The notes under the pieces: model-generated
Databases searched by the model: none
Told to the model about the DNA's origin: nothing
The model's input: the letters and a program-made list of their open reading frames with translations, nothing else
Part shown: one piece after another, positions 47,787 through 57,343 of the stretch
Position numbering within the stretch: position 1 is the stretch's first letter
How the letters are laid out: the number at the start of each line of letters is the position of its first letter
Source: Shewanella mesophila
GTDB taxonomy: Bacteria > Pseudomonadota > Gammaproteobacteria > Enterobacterales > Shewanellaceae
NCBI RefSeq assembly: GCF_019457515.1
Contig: NZ_CP080421.1
Coordinates: 3,658,001 to 3,722,000, forward strand
Length of the DNA stretch: 64,000 nucleotides
Direction: 5' to 3'
Made by a program: the position numbers and the translations under genes

Positions 47787-48899
47787 GTGGAAATACTCAG
47801 GATCGACTGTCTAGGAAAAGAGCTACGCCTTGAAGGCTCTATGGCCGGTTGGCAACAACTGTATTGGAGCAATGAACTCGTTTCTATTAAACAAGCCTCG
47901 GCAAATCCAGAAGGATTAAGAAGCCATGAGTTTGAACTTAACGCTCAAACCGCTGAAGCCGAAGAGCAAACTCTAATATCAACAAGCATAAAAATCACCC
48001 TAGAAGTCGACTTGCAGTGGCAACCCTTTAATTTGCAGTATCGTCTGCTCAAAGATGATGAGATCCTTAGCCAAGGTCATCGTGACAGCAAAGATATTGA
48101 GCGGCAGACTCCGGTTACGCCTATCCCAGTAAAAAAGCAGTTTAGCTTAGTCGGCTTAGCTTCTTTAGGCTTTAAACTTTTAAAAAGTGCCAAGGTGATC
48201 AAGGTGATCCTCGCAGGTGCGAGTATCGCGGCATACTCTTGGCTATTCTCTTTTCAGTTTGCTTTAGCACTTATCGCCTGCCTTGTGTTTCACGAATATG
48301 GCCATATCAGGGCAATGAAATATTTCGGCATGAAGACTAAAGGCATTTACCTAATCCCATTTATGGGAGGACTCGCCCTCAGCGATGAAAAAATTAACAC
48401 ACGCTGGCAAGATGTGGTGATCTCCATCATGGGGCCAACATTTGGCTTATTGATGTCTATTGCAGCGCTAATAGCCTACTGGGTCACTGGCAATGTGTTT
48501 TTCGCAGGATTAGCCGCCTTCAATGCCCTACTCAACCTGTTTAACCTTTTACCAATTTTACCTTTAGATGGCGGTCATATTCTCAAAAGCATCAGCTTTT
48601 CCATGAACAGCGTACTGGGGTTGATCGCCTGTGTTGCTGGTGCGGCTATAGGCGTGTTTATTAGCTACACCTTAGGGCTAGCACTGCTAGGATTTTTACT
48701 GCTCATTGGTAGTTTGGAGATCGTATTTGAGTGGAAAACCCGTCACCAAAGTCACCTCCTGCCGTTAGACAGATATGGCCAACTGTTTTCTGCCATTTGG
48801 TACCTTATTACTGTTGCTGCACTCGTCGCTATCATCTGGTACTTTGCGGGCAGCGGCGATGATATGCTCGGTTTACCCCTGAAGATATTACAAAGTTAA
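47787..48899 (+). CDS. M50 (site-2-protease type) membrane protein
   Basis: A 370-residue protein. The N-terminal 110 residues are a soluble beta-rich domain. The zinc motif HEYGH is at about 168-172 within a TM helix, with the third ligand in LPLDGGH (about 259-265). About six TM helices lie between 145 and 360. This matches intramembrane metalloproteases of the M50B type. The soluble N-terminal domain is unlike RseP (no PDZ domain seen). The substrate is unknown. The start is a GTG. A terminator hairpin lies at 48911-48935. Confidence 0.82.
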   Translation: MEILRIDCLGKELRLEGSMAGWQQLYWSNELVSIKQASANPEGLRSHEFELNAQTAEAEEQTLISTSIKITLEVDLQWQPFNLQYRLLKDDEILSQGHRDSKDIERQTPVTPIPVKKQFSLVGLASLGFKLLKSAKVIKVILAGASIAAYSWLFSFQFALALIACLVFHEYGHIRAMKYFGMKTKGIYLIPFMGGLALSDEKINTRWQDVVISIMGPTFGLLMSIAALIAYWVTGNVFFAGLAAFNALLNLFNLLPILPLDGGHILKSISFSMNSVLGLIACVAGAAIGVFISYTLGLALLGFLLLIGSLEIVFEWKTRHQSHLLPLDRYGQLFSAIWYLITVAALVAIIWYFAGSGDDMLGLPLKILQS

Positions 48900-48910
48900 T
48901 ATTGTTTGCA

Positions 48911-48935
48911 TGAGGGGATACGAACCATCCCCTCA
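48911..48935 (+). terminator. terminator-like hairpin after the M50 gene
   Basis: TGAGGGGAT pairs perfectly with ATCCCCTCA around seven bases. The T tract is weak (CTATATT). Confidence 0.6.
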
Positions 48936-49096
48936 TCTATATTCGTTAATATACTGCGCCCTTCCAAACCAACCAGATCAATTCAAGTCGTAGGATTGAT
49001 AAAAAAGCCGTTGAAGAAATCAGAGAAATATAATTCTGACGCTAACTCGCGATTTGACTCCTTAAGTCTAAACTTAATTAAAACAAAGGAGTCGCC

Positions 49097-50728
49097 ATGT
49101 TTAAAAGTATCCGAGTTAAATTCTCTTTGATGTTTATCGCCGTCGCGGCTGTACTTATTTTTATCTCTATATTTGATGCCACACGCAATCATCAAATAGT
49201 CAATCAACTACAAGAGTTTAGTCAACGGTTTAACCCTGCGACATCAGCTATCCTGAATGCTGATCGAGATTTATACCAGGCACAGCTCAGTGAAGTCACC
49301 CTACTAGGCGATCAATTAAATGCAGAGCAGAGACAAAAAGAGATAAAAAACTGGCAAGAAAATGTCGATCAAGCCAAAGATAGAATGCTGCAGTTTAGAG
49401 AGATGCTAGTCGACCACCCAATGGTAACCGATGCAACGAAAGGTTTTGATCAACAATTCAAACTTTGGTATCAAGCATCTAGCAAGGTAGTGAAGTCTAT
49501 AGAGCAACAAGACTATGCTGGTGCGATTTCTCTGCATAACCAATTCTCTAAAAAAGAGTTTAAAGCATTGCGAAGTATATATAACGCAGCTGGAGAAGCA
49601 GCAGATAAGAGAGTACAAGAACTCGACACAATTATTAGTGAACGAGCCACCAGCCAAAATAGGATATCGGTCGCTGTCGCCGTCATCGTAGCTATTTTTG
49701 CACTCATCATTGCCTACTTTGGCCCTAAAACTATAGTTGACGCAATCAATGAGATAACCCATAGGATCAACGATATAGCTAACGGCAATGGTAATCTAAC
49801 CCAACGAATTCGAATAAAGCGAGACGATGAAATTAGTACCCTTGCCAGCTCTTTCAATCTGTTTGTCGAACAACTACAGAAGATGATAATCACCATTAGC
49901 GCTCAGACGAGTGAAGTTAACTCTAGCGTTGAACAGTTATCAGAGAAATCCACTGAAACACTAACAATCAGTTCAGACCAGTCGCAGTTTGTTGAAACCA
50001 TAGTCACGGCCGTAAACGAAATGAGTGCCGCAGTAAGAGAAGTCGCCAGCAACGCAATGGATACCGCGAGCGAGATAAATAAAGTGAACGATCAAACCAT
50101 AGAGGGGAAACGCGTTCTCAGTCTATCGGTTGATCAAATAGATCAGCTATCCGGGTCGGTAAAACAAGCCGTTACTGTTATTGAGAAACTATCGGAAAAC
50201 TCGGCTAATATCGCCTCCGTACTAGATGTGATCCGCGGTATCGCGGAACAAACCAACCTATTAGCATTGAATGCCGCAATTGAAGCTGCCCGCGCCGGAG
50301 AGCAAGGTCGAGGCTTTGCAGTGGTCGCAGATGAAGTGCGCACCTTAGCGAGCAGAACAGAAACCTCCACCCAAGATATTCAAAAAATGATAGAGCAATT
50401 GCAACACGGTGTGTTAGATGCAGTAAAAACCATCGAAGCTGGCGCAGCCTTGACCGACTCTACGGTCTCGTTAACAGCCCAAACTCAAAATGCCTTAGAT
50501 GAGATCTTATCCTCAACCTCCAGAGTAAGTGACATGTCTAGCCAAACCGCAACGGCAACAGAAGAGCAGACTCATGTGTCTGAAGAGATTAACCGAAACT
50601 TGACCGAGCTGTCAGATAAAACCGTGCACTGTCACGATGTGATCAGTGAGACGCAGAAAATTGTTCAAACCACACAAACTATCTGCAATAACCTTCAACA
50701 TGAGGTATCACGATTTAAAGTTGCTTAG
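49097..50728 (+). CDS. methyl-accepting chemotaxis protein
   Basis: A 543-residue inner-membrane chemoreceptor. TM1 is at about 9-29, the periplasmic sensor at about 30-190 is all-helical (four-helix bundle type), TM2 at about 192-212, HAMP at about 213-267, and the signalling hairpin at about 300-540. The tip motif [35 protein letters not shown] is intact apart from normal variation. The ligand is unknown. It stands alone with a strong AAAGGAG ribosome binding site. Confidence 0.95.
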   Translation: MFKSIRVKFSLMFIAVAAVLIFISIFDATRNHQIVNQLQEFSQRFNPATSAILNADRDLYQAQLSEVTLLGDQLNAEQRQKEIKNWQENVDQAKDRMLQFREMLVDHPMVTDATKGFDQQFKLWYQASSKVVKSIEQQDYAGAISLHNQFSKKEFKALRSIYNAAGEAADKRVQELDTIISERATSQNRISVAVAVIVAIFALIIAYFGPKTIVDAINEITHRINDIANGNGNLTQRIRIKRDDEISTLASSFNLFVEQLQKMIITISAQTSEVNSSVEQLSEKSTETLTISSDQSQFVETIVTAVNEMSAAVREVASNAMDTASEINKVNDQTIEGKRVLSLSVDQIDQLSGSVKQAVTVIEKLSENSANIASVLDVIRGIAEQTNLLALNAAIEAARAGEQGRGFAVVADEVRTLASRTETSTQDIQKMIEQLQHGVLDAVKTIEAGAALTDSTVSLTAQTQNALDEILSSTSRVSDMSSQTATATEEQTHVSEEINRNLTELSDKTVHCHDVISETQKIVQTTQTICNNLQHEVSRFKVA

Positions 50729-50756
50729 GAAAGGTTAGCGCCATGTTCTATAGATA

Positions 50757-50780
50757 AAGCCTTGCATCAGCAAGGCTTTA
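50757..50780 (-). terminator. terminator downstream of the left tRNA-Leu(CAG) copy
   Basis: AAAGCCTTGC pairs with GCAAGGCTTT over a four-base loop. It may serve both the MCP gene and the tRNA on the opposite strand. It differs from the terminator behind the right tRNA copy, so the repeat boundary lies between it and the tRNA. Confidence 0.7.
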
Positions 50781-50784
50781 AAGT

Positions 50785-50871
50785 TGGTACAGATGGCGAG
50801 ACTTGAACTCGCACGACCGTTAGGCCACTAGCACCTGAAGCTAGCGTGTCTACCAATTCCACCACATCTGC
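50785..50871 (-). tRNA. tRNA-Leu (CAG), left copy
   Basis: The minus strand folds into an 87-nt tRNA with a long variable arm, encoded CCA (complement of 50785-50787), and GGTTCAAGTC-type T loop. The anticodon stem CTAGC/GCTAG encloses TTCAGGT, giving anticodon CAG. It is identical to the copy at 58829-58915. The upstream tRNA and promoter found at the right end are cut off here, so its transcription is uncertain. Confidence 0.95.
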
Positions 50872-50954
50872 AAATTTTTGATATAAAAAAACCTGCTCTA
50901 AGGCAGGCTTTCTCTCTCTAAAGAGAGTAGCTCTTAAAGAGCAATTTTTGATAA

Positions 50955-51007
50955 TGGCACCGAAGGACGGACTTGAACCGTCACTCCCGAAGGAAACGGA
51001 TTTTGAA
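50955..51007 (-). pseudogene. truncated tRNA-Leu (CAA), 3' half only
   Basis: It includes the encoded CCA end, T arm, variable arm and 3' side of the anticodon stem of tRNA-Leu(CAA). Homology to the intact gene at 58999-59083 stops at TTTTGAA, inside the anticodon loop. The sequence beyond (51008 on) is unrelated. It is not functional. Its end point marks the probable crossover site of an integrative element. Confidence 0.93.
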
Positions 51008-51226
51008 AAGAACACCTCTAAAAATACTCAATAATATCAATAGATAAAAACCACTAAAAACACCTTTGCAAACTCTTTGCAAGAACAAGCGTTTCTCATT
51101 ATGATGGATGAATGAGTGTTAATTTGTAATCGCTCTCAGTTCAGTAATCACAACCAGTTATGACCAGAAGCCCCCAGAACATCTCTCAGAGGGCTTACAG
51201 CAGCGAAATTATCTATTGAATGTAAT
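51008..51226. other. left end of the island, non-coding
   Basis: No gene is seen. Near the tRNA boundary CTTTGCAA occurs twice in direct orientation (around 51062-51081), the kind of short repeat found near integrase attachment sites. A hairpin-like AGAGGG/CCCTCT segment follows near 51180. No integrase gene remains. Confidence 0.4.
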
Positions 51227-52277
51227 GGCGTTGTTGCCTAAATCGAAGGAACCATTTGGGCACTCTGTGATCTGATCTTGTAAGTACCGATACGAGACAG
51301 GCTACATGGGCAAATCTAAGCGTAAAATAATTAACTGGAAACAGTACAACCAAGCATTAGTCAATCGAGGTTCGGTCACTTTTTGGTTGGATGAATCAGC
51401 CATCAATGCTTGGCACTGCAAAGCCCATCACGGCGGTCGTGATAGAGGCTTTCAATTCAGTGATACAACGATTGAAACTGCCCTAATGCTCAAAGGTGTA
51501 TTTAAGTTGTCACTGCGGGCAACTGAAGGCTTCATAAATTCTCTGTTTCGACTGATGGATGTACCATTAGCGGCACCGGATTACACTTGTATAAGCAAAC
51601 GGGCAAAGACTGTTGAGGTTAAGTATCGTAACCCCTGTCGAGGCCCCGTTACTCATCTTGTCGTCAATTCAACAGGATTGAAAGTTTACGGTGAAGGTGA
51701 ATGGAAAACCCGCTAGCAAGGTAAGGAACGGCGTCGCACGTAGCGTAAGTTACATCTCGCGATTGGCACAGAGACTCACGAAGTCGTATCAGCCGAAGTT
51801 AGCTTCGATAATGTGGCTGATAGCAAGGTATTACCGACAATGCTCAACCCGCTTCGCCGAAAGGTTAATCAAGTCTCAGACGGTGGTACATACGACACAA
51901 TAGAGTATCACCAATTGCTTCGACGTAATGGTTCAAAACCCACCACTCCACCGCGTTCAAACGTAGGATACTGGGAGGCGGGCACCCGAGAAATGGAGCC
52001 GTTAAAGCGCTCAAAATGAATCAATTAGCACAATGGAAACAGAGCAATAATTACCACGTCAGGTCACTATCAGATACAACGATGTATCGATATAAGCAGT
52101 TGATTAGTCCTAAAGTTAGCCTTGTGATTACAACGCTCAGAGCGGCGAAACTTCAACTGGTATCAAAGCGAAGAACAAAGTCATAAAACCAAAAATACCT
52201 ATTAGGAAACAAGCTGCCCAACTAGGTACAACCCTTGGGGCAAGAGTGTCTAGGGCCATGATTTGATCAATAACGCC
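51227..52277 (+). mobile_element. degenerate IS5-family (IS903-like) element
   Basis: The element is about 1051 bp, the usual IS903-type size. Left end GGCGTTGTTGCCTAAATC and right end GATTTGATCAATAACGCC are imperfect inverted repeats. No direct repeat is visible on the flanks (ATGTAAT versus CTTTTAT), so the insertion is old or rearranged. The transposase gene within is destroyed. Confidence 0.8.
51306..52190 (+). pseudogene. IS5-family transposase, multiply inactivated
   Basis: Reading from MGKSKRKIINWKQYNQAL, the protein follows the IS903-type transposase through WLDESAINAW and ISKRAKTV. In-frame TAG codons interrupt it at 51714-51716 and 51741-51743. The second catalytic Asp position reads LAIGTETHE, where DTETHE is usual. 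A frameshift follows near 51985 before NQLAQWKQSNNYH. The end coordinate is approximate. Confidence 0.82.
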
Positions 52278-52385
52278 CTTTTATCGATAAAAACCAATCT
52301 GAGACACAGAATTACCAGGAAAATTTGTTTAACTTAATGAGGGAATGTTAAAAATCAAACAACAGAAACTTTTACTCTCTCCCCT

Positions 52386-53348
52386 ATGAATATTGATAAA
52401 CTCGATTATCAGTCACTGATCATTTTCGAATCGATCAGTCGTCACTTGAATGCAGGTCTGGTCGCCAACGAGCTGGGGACGAGTATCTCATCGGTCAGCC
52501 GTCACCTAGGCATACTCCGAGACATTTTTAAAGATGTGCTCTTTATCCGTCGTGCACAAGGTTTTGTGTTATCTGACAAAGCCATACAACTACTACCCTA
52601 TATCAAGCAATTACTTCATGATTATCAAGTTATCAAACATAATCATATTCATTTTAATCCGCTCACCGCTAGGGGACACTTCAAGATATACGCCTACAAC
52701 GAGTTCACCTATGTGATCAACAAGGTGATTCATCACTATATATTGCCTCTTGCACCTAATTTAAACTTCGAGGTACGTACCCTTTCCAGCGATTGCAGTC
52801 GTGCGATAGAACATGGTGAAATAGATTTCGCGGTGGTTTATGAAAACTTTAAAGATCACAAAATCATCAGTGAGATGTTTTCACCCACCGAAAAGCTTTT
52901 TTTAATAGCCAAAGAAGATCATGCTGTATTTGGGGAGGCGTTTACCATAGAAAACTTATGCCAATATGATTATTTTGCCTTGGATAATTATAATGACCTA
53001 AATCAGCCCTTAATAGAACAACTCGCCAAACAGCAAGGGATAGCAGTCAATGTCATAGGCGCGACGGACAATATCGCCGCACTGAGCCGCCATATTCTCG
53101 ATGGACGCGCCATCTCCATGAGCTGTAACGTATTCACCCGAGAGTTTTACTCTTTAATCAAGGGAATACAAACGGCCACCCTCCCGAGTGAGCTAACCGA
53201 GCGATTACTCAAACAGATCACTGTCGGACGCACGATCGGCAACTACCTCATCTACTCGGAGATCAACCAATCTCCCACCCACCATTGGCTGAAACAGCAA
53301 TTATTTAAGCACTTAAGCGATGAGTGGACTTTAGCGATGAAGCACTAA
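52386..53348 (+). CDS. LysR-family regulator of the island
   Basis: A 320-residue protein. The DNA-binding domain is residues 1-65 (NAGLVANELGTSISSVSRHLGILRDIFKDVLFIRRAQGF), followed by a LysR effector domain (about 95-300). It is convergent with the TtrA-like gene, which is separated by two hairpins, so regulation would act at a distance on the promoter region at 57344-57966. It carries an SVSRHL recognition helix like some regulators next to anaerobic reductases in Shewanella. The ligand is unknown. Confidence 0.88.
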   Translation: MNIDKLDYQSLIIFESISRHLNAGLVANELGTSISSVSRHLGILRDIFKDVLFIRRAQGFVLSDKAIQLLPYIKQLLHDYQVIKHNHIHFNPLTARGHFKIYAYNEFTYVINKVIHHYILPLAPNLNFEVRTLSSDCSRAIEHGEIDFAVVYENFKDHKIISEMFSPTEKLFLIAKEDHAVFGEAFTIENLCQYDYFALDNYNDLNQPLIEQLAKQQGIAVNVIGATDNIAALSRHILDGRAISMSCNVFTREFYSLIKGIQTATLPSELTERLLKQITVGRTIGNYLIYSEINQSPTHHWLKQQLFKHLSDEWTLAMKH

Positions 53349-53356
53349 AAGAAAAA

Positions 53357-53389
53357 ACTCTATTTATCAAAAGAGCGGATAAATAGAGT
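53357..53389 (+). terminator. hairpin after the island LysR gene
   Basis: ACTCTATTTATC pairs perfectly with GATAAATAGAGT (12 bp). An A run precedes it and no long T run follows. Confidence 0.6.
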
Positions 53390-53505
53390 ATCAAGGTAAA
53401 ACCTTTGTCGCTAAGACAGGAGGGGGGGGGGCAAAAGTGTCCTATCTGCAAGATTGACAACAAAGATAAGCCTAGAAAAAGAGCACATCTAATCTGAACT
53501 TAGCA

Positions 53506-53543
53506 AATAGGAGCGTCGTCTCAATAGAGACGACGCTCCTATT
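53506..53543. terminator. strong terminator after the TtrA-like gene
   Basis: A perfect 17-bp inverted repeat, AATAGGAGCGTCGTCTC with its complement, encloses an AATA loop. It starts five bases beyond the stop of the minus-strand gene and could also stop plus-strand readthrough (GCTTTT follows). Confidence 0.88.
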
Positions 53544-53547
53544 GCTT

Positions 53548-56500
53548 TTACACCTTACGAATCGCCACTGGCACCCCATGTCTCGCTGTCGAACCAAAGG
53601 TTCTGTCGCGATAGAGACTCGCGCCTTTGCGGCTTGGATCCACTACGTTGAAGGGATTAGGACAAACTCCCGTACCTCTCGATGGAATCCCAGGGACTAA
53701 CTGACCATCGAGCTCTAGATCGCTGGCGCCGAAGCACCAGTGGCCATAGCCCATGCCCACCACTATGGTATTACGAGCCACCGTCTTATCAGCCTGCACT
53801 ATCCCCTCGATATGTTTCCCTTTGGGAGATAGCACCTGCGCCCTATCGCCATTCTTGATATCGAACTTGGCGGCATCATCCTCATGCAGATGAATATAGT
53901 TAGTCTCACCCAGTGCCGTGATCCGTGGCAGGGTTACAGAATAAGGGCTGCGAAGATGCAGCTTGAAGGTAGAAAGGTTAAAAGGAAACTCTTTCACCTT
54001 CCACACCTCACGCACCGCCGAACCATCCCAGAAGCGATCCACATCGTAGACGGGTTGGCCGTCGTGGTACTTACCACTATAAGAGTCTTTCACCCGTGCA
54101 AGCGACTCGTTGTACACCTGGAACTGAGTGTCCATGCGCATCATGGGATTAAAAAACTCACCTTGGTAGCGCTCATCCACCCGCTCGTAACGACCACCAC
54201 GGGTAAGCATGTAGGCGGTTGGTCCCACCTCCTCTGGCTTGAGTCTAGCCTTAAACAGTGGCAGCACGCGATCCACGCTGGTAAAGGCGATATCCTCTTC
54301 AGTAGGCGATGGCAGCACAGAGCCTGTATGGGCAATATTGGCAAACAGGGGCACATAGAAATCTGCCGGCGTATGAATAGGGAAATCACGTCCCTCGGCC
54401 CCCTTAAACGCCTTGTCACCAAAGCCTGGCAGACCTATTGCCTTACTGATATCGATCAGGAACTGTTCCATGTTGACCTCATGCCCTTGGGCGGTCTTGA
54501 CGTTACGCGACGCCACCACAGGGACACAGGCCACATCACCAATAAATTCACTCCCCCACATGCGTGAGTTAGCCCACTGCTCATACTGCAGTGAGTCTGG
54601 CACTATGTAGTCGGCAAAGACATTGGTCTCGTTGATGTAGGGATCCAGTGCGATGATCAGCCCTAGTTGCTTCGGATCTTTTATGCTTTCCTCTACCTGA
54701 TCTTGCAAACCAGAGCAGCCATAGATGGGGTTGGTCGCCCAGGTGATCCACGCCTTGAACTGGAAAGGATTCTTGTTGGCATGGGCCACCAGCAGCTCGC
54801 CGCTGTTATCCTGTACAAAAGTGTTGTTCCATGGCTGATCCGCAGGGTAAGGATCTAGCCCCTTGGCCAGTTTCTGCTGGTATTCATGGCTCTGTTCATA
54901 GTCGCCAGAACGCTCAGCGTTAAAGCCGGTCAATGTCGTATGCTTAAAATCCATTAGGTTATACAGAGGACCATCGTAGATGTCATACATGGCGGCGTAG
55001 CCCACGCCCCCCATATGCATCATGCCCCCCTTGGCGTTATGAGCACCCACCAAGGTAGCCAACATGATCATGGCAAAGGCGAATTGTCCGCCGTCCGAAG
55101 CATTACAACCAGTATTGGTCTCGATTGCCACACTACGACCATGAGAGGTAAATTCCTTGGCCAGCGCCTCTATCTTAGCCACAGAGATGCCACAGCGTTC
55201 GGAGAGTTGGCGCATAGAGGTCTCGTTGACCCGCTGTTTAAGCAGTGAGAAGGCGGTCTCGACTTGCAACTCGCCCCCGTTGCCAATCGACAGTTTGCCC
55301 TTGTAGAAGAGCTCGGCAGGTTGATCGCTCTCACCTGTCACCAGCTGACCCGTGGCCTTGTCGATCACCATCTTGACCTCGGCCTCGCCCAGGCCACAGG
55401 CTTCGGCTGTAAGGAACTGGTTATACAAAGGATGACCATGCTCTTTGACCACCAGATAGGTGGCATTGGTGTAGTTGATCTCACCAATTGCATCTGCGCA
55501 GGCCTGACTCGGCGCTTCCAAATAGGCACGGCGATAGCGATCATGGTTGATGATGTACTGCATCATGGCAAACATCAACGCGGTATCGCCACCCGAAATA
55601 ATGGGCAACCACTCACCTTGGTTATTGTCCACCTCAGAGGTTAAGGAACGCAATATAGGATCGATAACCACATACTTAAAATCAGGGCGATCGCTACGGG
55701 CCTTAGCCAGACGGCGAGAGCCCACATTGAGCCCATTACCACTCAGCCCAGGATTCGTGCCGATGAAAATAGCAAACTTGGTCTCTTCATAATCCACCTG
55801 GGGCAAGGCCATTTCGTCGACAGCGTCAAAACAGCCCAAAGCACAACCCGCCACCTGTTGGTGGCCACAGTAGGAGTCTTTATTGCCTATATTAGGCGTG
55901 CCCCAGGATTCCTTGACAAAGCGGTGTAAAAAATCGGCCCGAGCACCCTGCTCTGAAGATGTGGAGACCAGTAACTGATTTTTCGCCGGACCGAAATCGG
56001 GATAATGAGGATTAGCTAACGCAGGGTTATCATGAATAGCCCTGAGTCCTTCAATCTTGCCCTCTCCGAACAGATCGCCGCCCTCGATCACCTCTTTAAG
56101 CAGCTGCTCGTAGGAGATACTCTTCCAGCGATTCTCACCGCGCTTACCCACCCGCTTAAGACACTGGGTGATACGGTGCTTGTCATCAAACGCATCGGGC
56201 ACGGCATTACCGCGTCCACACAAGGTGGCGCGATTGCTCTGGTTCTGACCGCTGACCGCAGATAGCTGTAACATTGCCTCCTTAGGCGGCGTCTCCATGG
56301 TAAAGGGCTGACCGGCATTATTGGTCAAGGTATAGGGGTTCCCGACGGCGCGCAGCACCCTATCAGTCTTGTTATCTATGCTGACCCGAGCACCGCAGAC
56401 GTTGAAACAACCGAAACACTTCGAGAAAGCGAAACGCTGCTCAGGATTTTCCACCAGTTGCTTGTCCTGATCAAAATAGTAATCAGGCGTCAACGACGTC

Positions 56501-56622
56501 GGAGCATAACGGCTGATCTCGGCATCGCTAATCTCAGTCTTTGTCGCGGCTTTGGCGTCCAACACACCAGTTGTCATCATGGCGGTAACAGACCCCGCCT
56601 TTAAAAAATCTCTACGATCCAT
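53548..56622 (-). CDS. tetrathionate reductase-like molybdopterin oxidoreductase (TtrA-like)
   Basis: A 1024-residue periplasmic member of the DMSO-reductase superfamily. The Tat signal is MDRRDFLKAG. The [4Fe-4S] ligands are CFGCFNVC (about 68-75) and Cys in LCGRGN (about 135). The Mo ligand is probably Cys in DSYCGHQQ (about 250). Length and the block LKRVGKRGENRW through EVIEGGDLFGEG, GLRAIHDNP match TtrA of Salmonella (about 1020 residues) far better than ArrA, PhsA or NapA. Substrate may be tetrathionate or a related oxyanion. It is four bases from the ferredoxin gene upstream. The partner TtrC is absent. Confidence 0.85.
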   Translation of the reverse strand: MDRRDFLKAGSVTAMMTTGVLDAKAATKTEISDAEISRYAPTSLTPDYYFDQDKQLVENPEQRFAFSKCFGCFNVCGARVSIDNKTDRVLRAVGNPYTLTNNAGQPFTMETPPKEAMLQLSAVSGQNQSNRATLCGRGNAVPDAFDDKHRITQCLKRVGKRGENRWKSISYEQLLKEVIEGGDLFGEGKIEGLRAIHDNPALANPHYPDFGPAKNQLLVSTSSEQGARADFLHRFVKESWGTPNIGNKDSYCGHQQVAGCALGCFDAVDEMALPQVDYEETKFAIFIGTNPGLSGNGLNVGSRRLAKARSDRPDFKYVVIDPILRSLTSEVDNNQGEWLPIISGGDTALMFAMMQYIINHDRYRRAYLEAPSQACADAIGEINYTNATYLVVKEHGHPLYNQFLTAEACGLGEAEVKMVIDKATGQLVTGESDQPAELFYKGKLSIGNGGELQVETAFSLLKQRVNETSMRQLSERCGISVAKIEALAKEFTSHGRSVAIETNTGCNASDGGQFAFAMIMLATLVGAHNAKGGMMHMGGVGYAAMYDIYDGPLYNLMDFKHTTLTGFNAERSGDYEQSHEYQQKLAKGLDPYPADQPWNNTFVQDNSGELLVAHANKNPFQFKAWITWATNPIYGCSGLQDQVEESIKDPKQLGLIIALDPYINETNVFADYIVPDSLQYEQWANSRMWGSEFIGDVACVPVVASRNVKTAQGHEVNMEQFLIDISKAIGLPGFGDKAFKGAEGRDFPIHTPADFYVPLFANIAHTGSVLPSPTEEDIAFTSVDRVLPLFKARLKPEEVGPTAYMLTRGGRYERVDERYQGEFFNPMMRMDTQFQVYNESLARVKDSYSGKYHDGQPVYDVDRFWDGSAVREVWKVKEFPFNLSTFKLHLRSPYSVTLPRITALGETNYIHLHEDDAAKFDIKNGDRAQVLSPKGKHIEGIVQADKTVARNTIVVGMGYGHWCFGASDLELDGQLVPGIPSRGTGVCPNPFNVVDPSRKGASLYRDRTFGSTARHGVPVAIRKV

Positions 56623-56626
56623 GCTG

Positions 56627-57343
56627 TTACCTCTGCCAAGTTTGAGGAGAATTGATGCTGTAAGCTGTGTCGCTTTCGTTTTGGGTCAAGCCGATATAAA
56701 ACACATTAGGGGATGTCTGCTTACCTGCCTGCAACACCAGCGGTCTATGTTGATGTATTAGTTTGGAGACTTCACTCTCGGGATCATTAATATCCCCAAA
56801 GACACGTGCGCCGCCAGTACAGGTCTCGACACAGGCAGGCAGCAGCCCACGACTAGTTCGCTGAATACAGAAGTTGCATTTATCTATTGTGCCCGTATCC
56901 GAGTGAATAAAGCGCACTCCATCGTAAGGACAAGCCTGGATACAATAGCTACAGCCGATACATAGCTCTGAGTCCACGACGACTATCCCGTCCTGCTCAC
57001 GCTTAAAAGTGGCGCCCGTCGGACAGACAGAGACGCAAGAAGGCTTATCGCAATTGTTGCAGAGGATAGGCATATTAAACACATACTGCTTACCCTCTAG
57101 TTCCACACTGTGTTGTGGAACCTGAGTTCTGTGCTCATCTGGCAAGTTACCATTTTCTATTCCACAGGAGACCACACAGGCCTTACAACCATTGCAGCGC
57201 CCGAGATCGATCACCATAGCCAGACGCTTTTTACCCTGACGACGAATGTCGGCGATCACCGCCTCGGCTGGAATAAACATCATGCCTGTGGTTGCAATAG
57301 CACCACCAGCCAGGAGTTTGAGTGTTCTTCTTCTATCTAACAT
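56627..57343 (-). CDS. TtrB-like four-cluster ferredoxin subunit
   Basis: A 238-residue periplasmic electron-transfer subunit. It has a Tat-type signal with twin Arg (LDRRRTLKLLAGG). Four [4Fe-4S] motifs follow: CNGCKACVVSC, CNNCDKPSCVSVCP, CIGCSYCIQACP and CNFCIQRT with CVETC. The sequence RGLLPACVETCTGGARVFGDI and the ending SPNVFYIGLTQ closely follow Salmonella TtrB. It is first in the two-gene operon, so order is ttrB-like then ttrA-like. Electrons must come from elsewhere because no membrane subunit follows. Confidence 0.88.
   Translation of the reverse strand: MLDRRRTLKLLAGGAIATTGMMFIPAEAVIADIRRQGKKRLAMVIDLGRCNGCKACVVSCGIENGNLPDEHRTQVPQHSVELEGKQYVFNMPILCNNCDKPSCVSVCPTGATFKREQDGIVVVDSELCIGCSYCIQACPYDGVRFIHSDTGTIDKCNFCIQRTSRGLLPACVETCTGGARVFGDINDPESEVSKLIHQHRPLVLQAGKQTSPNVFYIGLTQNESDTAYSINSPQTWQR

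Larger units (their letters stand above)
50784..51007. repeat. 224-bp direct repeat, left copy
   Basis: This block is the same as 58828-59051 apart from one base (C at 50958, T at 59002). It contains tRNA-Leu(CAG), the spacer with a terminator hairpin, and the 3' half of tRNA-Leu(CAA). The offset of 8044 is constant throughout, so there are no indels. Confidence 0.97.

Noticed and set aside
50767-51015. 82-codon frame on the minus strand, and its twin at 58817-59077
   Set aside because: Both are translations of tRNA-Leu genes and their spacer.
51062-51081. Integrase arm-site call from two CTTTGCAA copies
   Set aside because: Two short direct repeats alone cannot establish arm sites without an integrase; mentioned only as context for the island end.
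53884-56318. Long antisense frames (up to 227 codons) opposite the TtrA-like gene
   Set aside because: They follow from its codon bias; the minus-strand protein has intact family motifs throughout.
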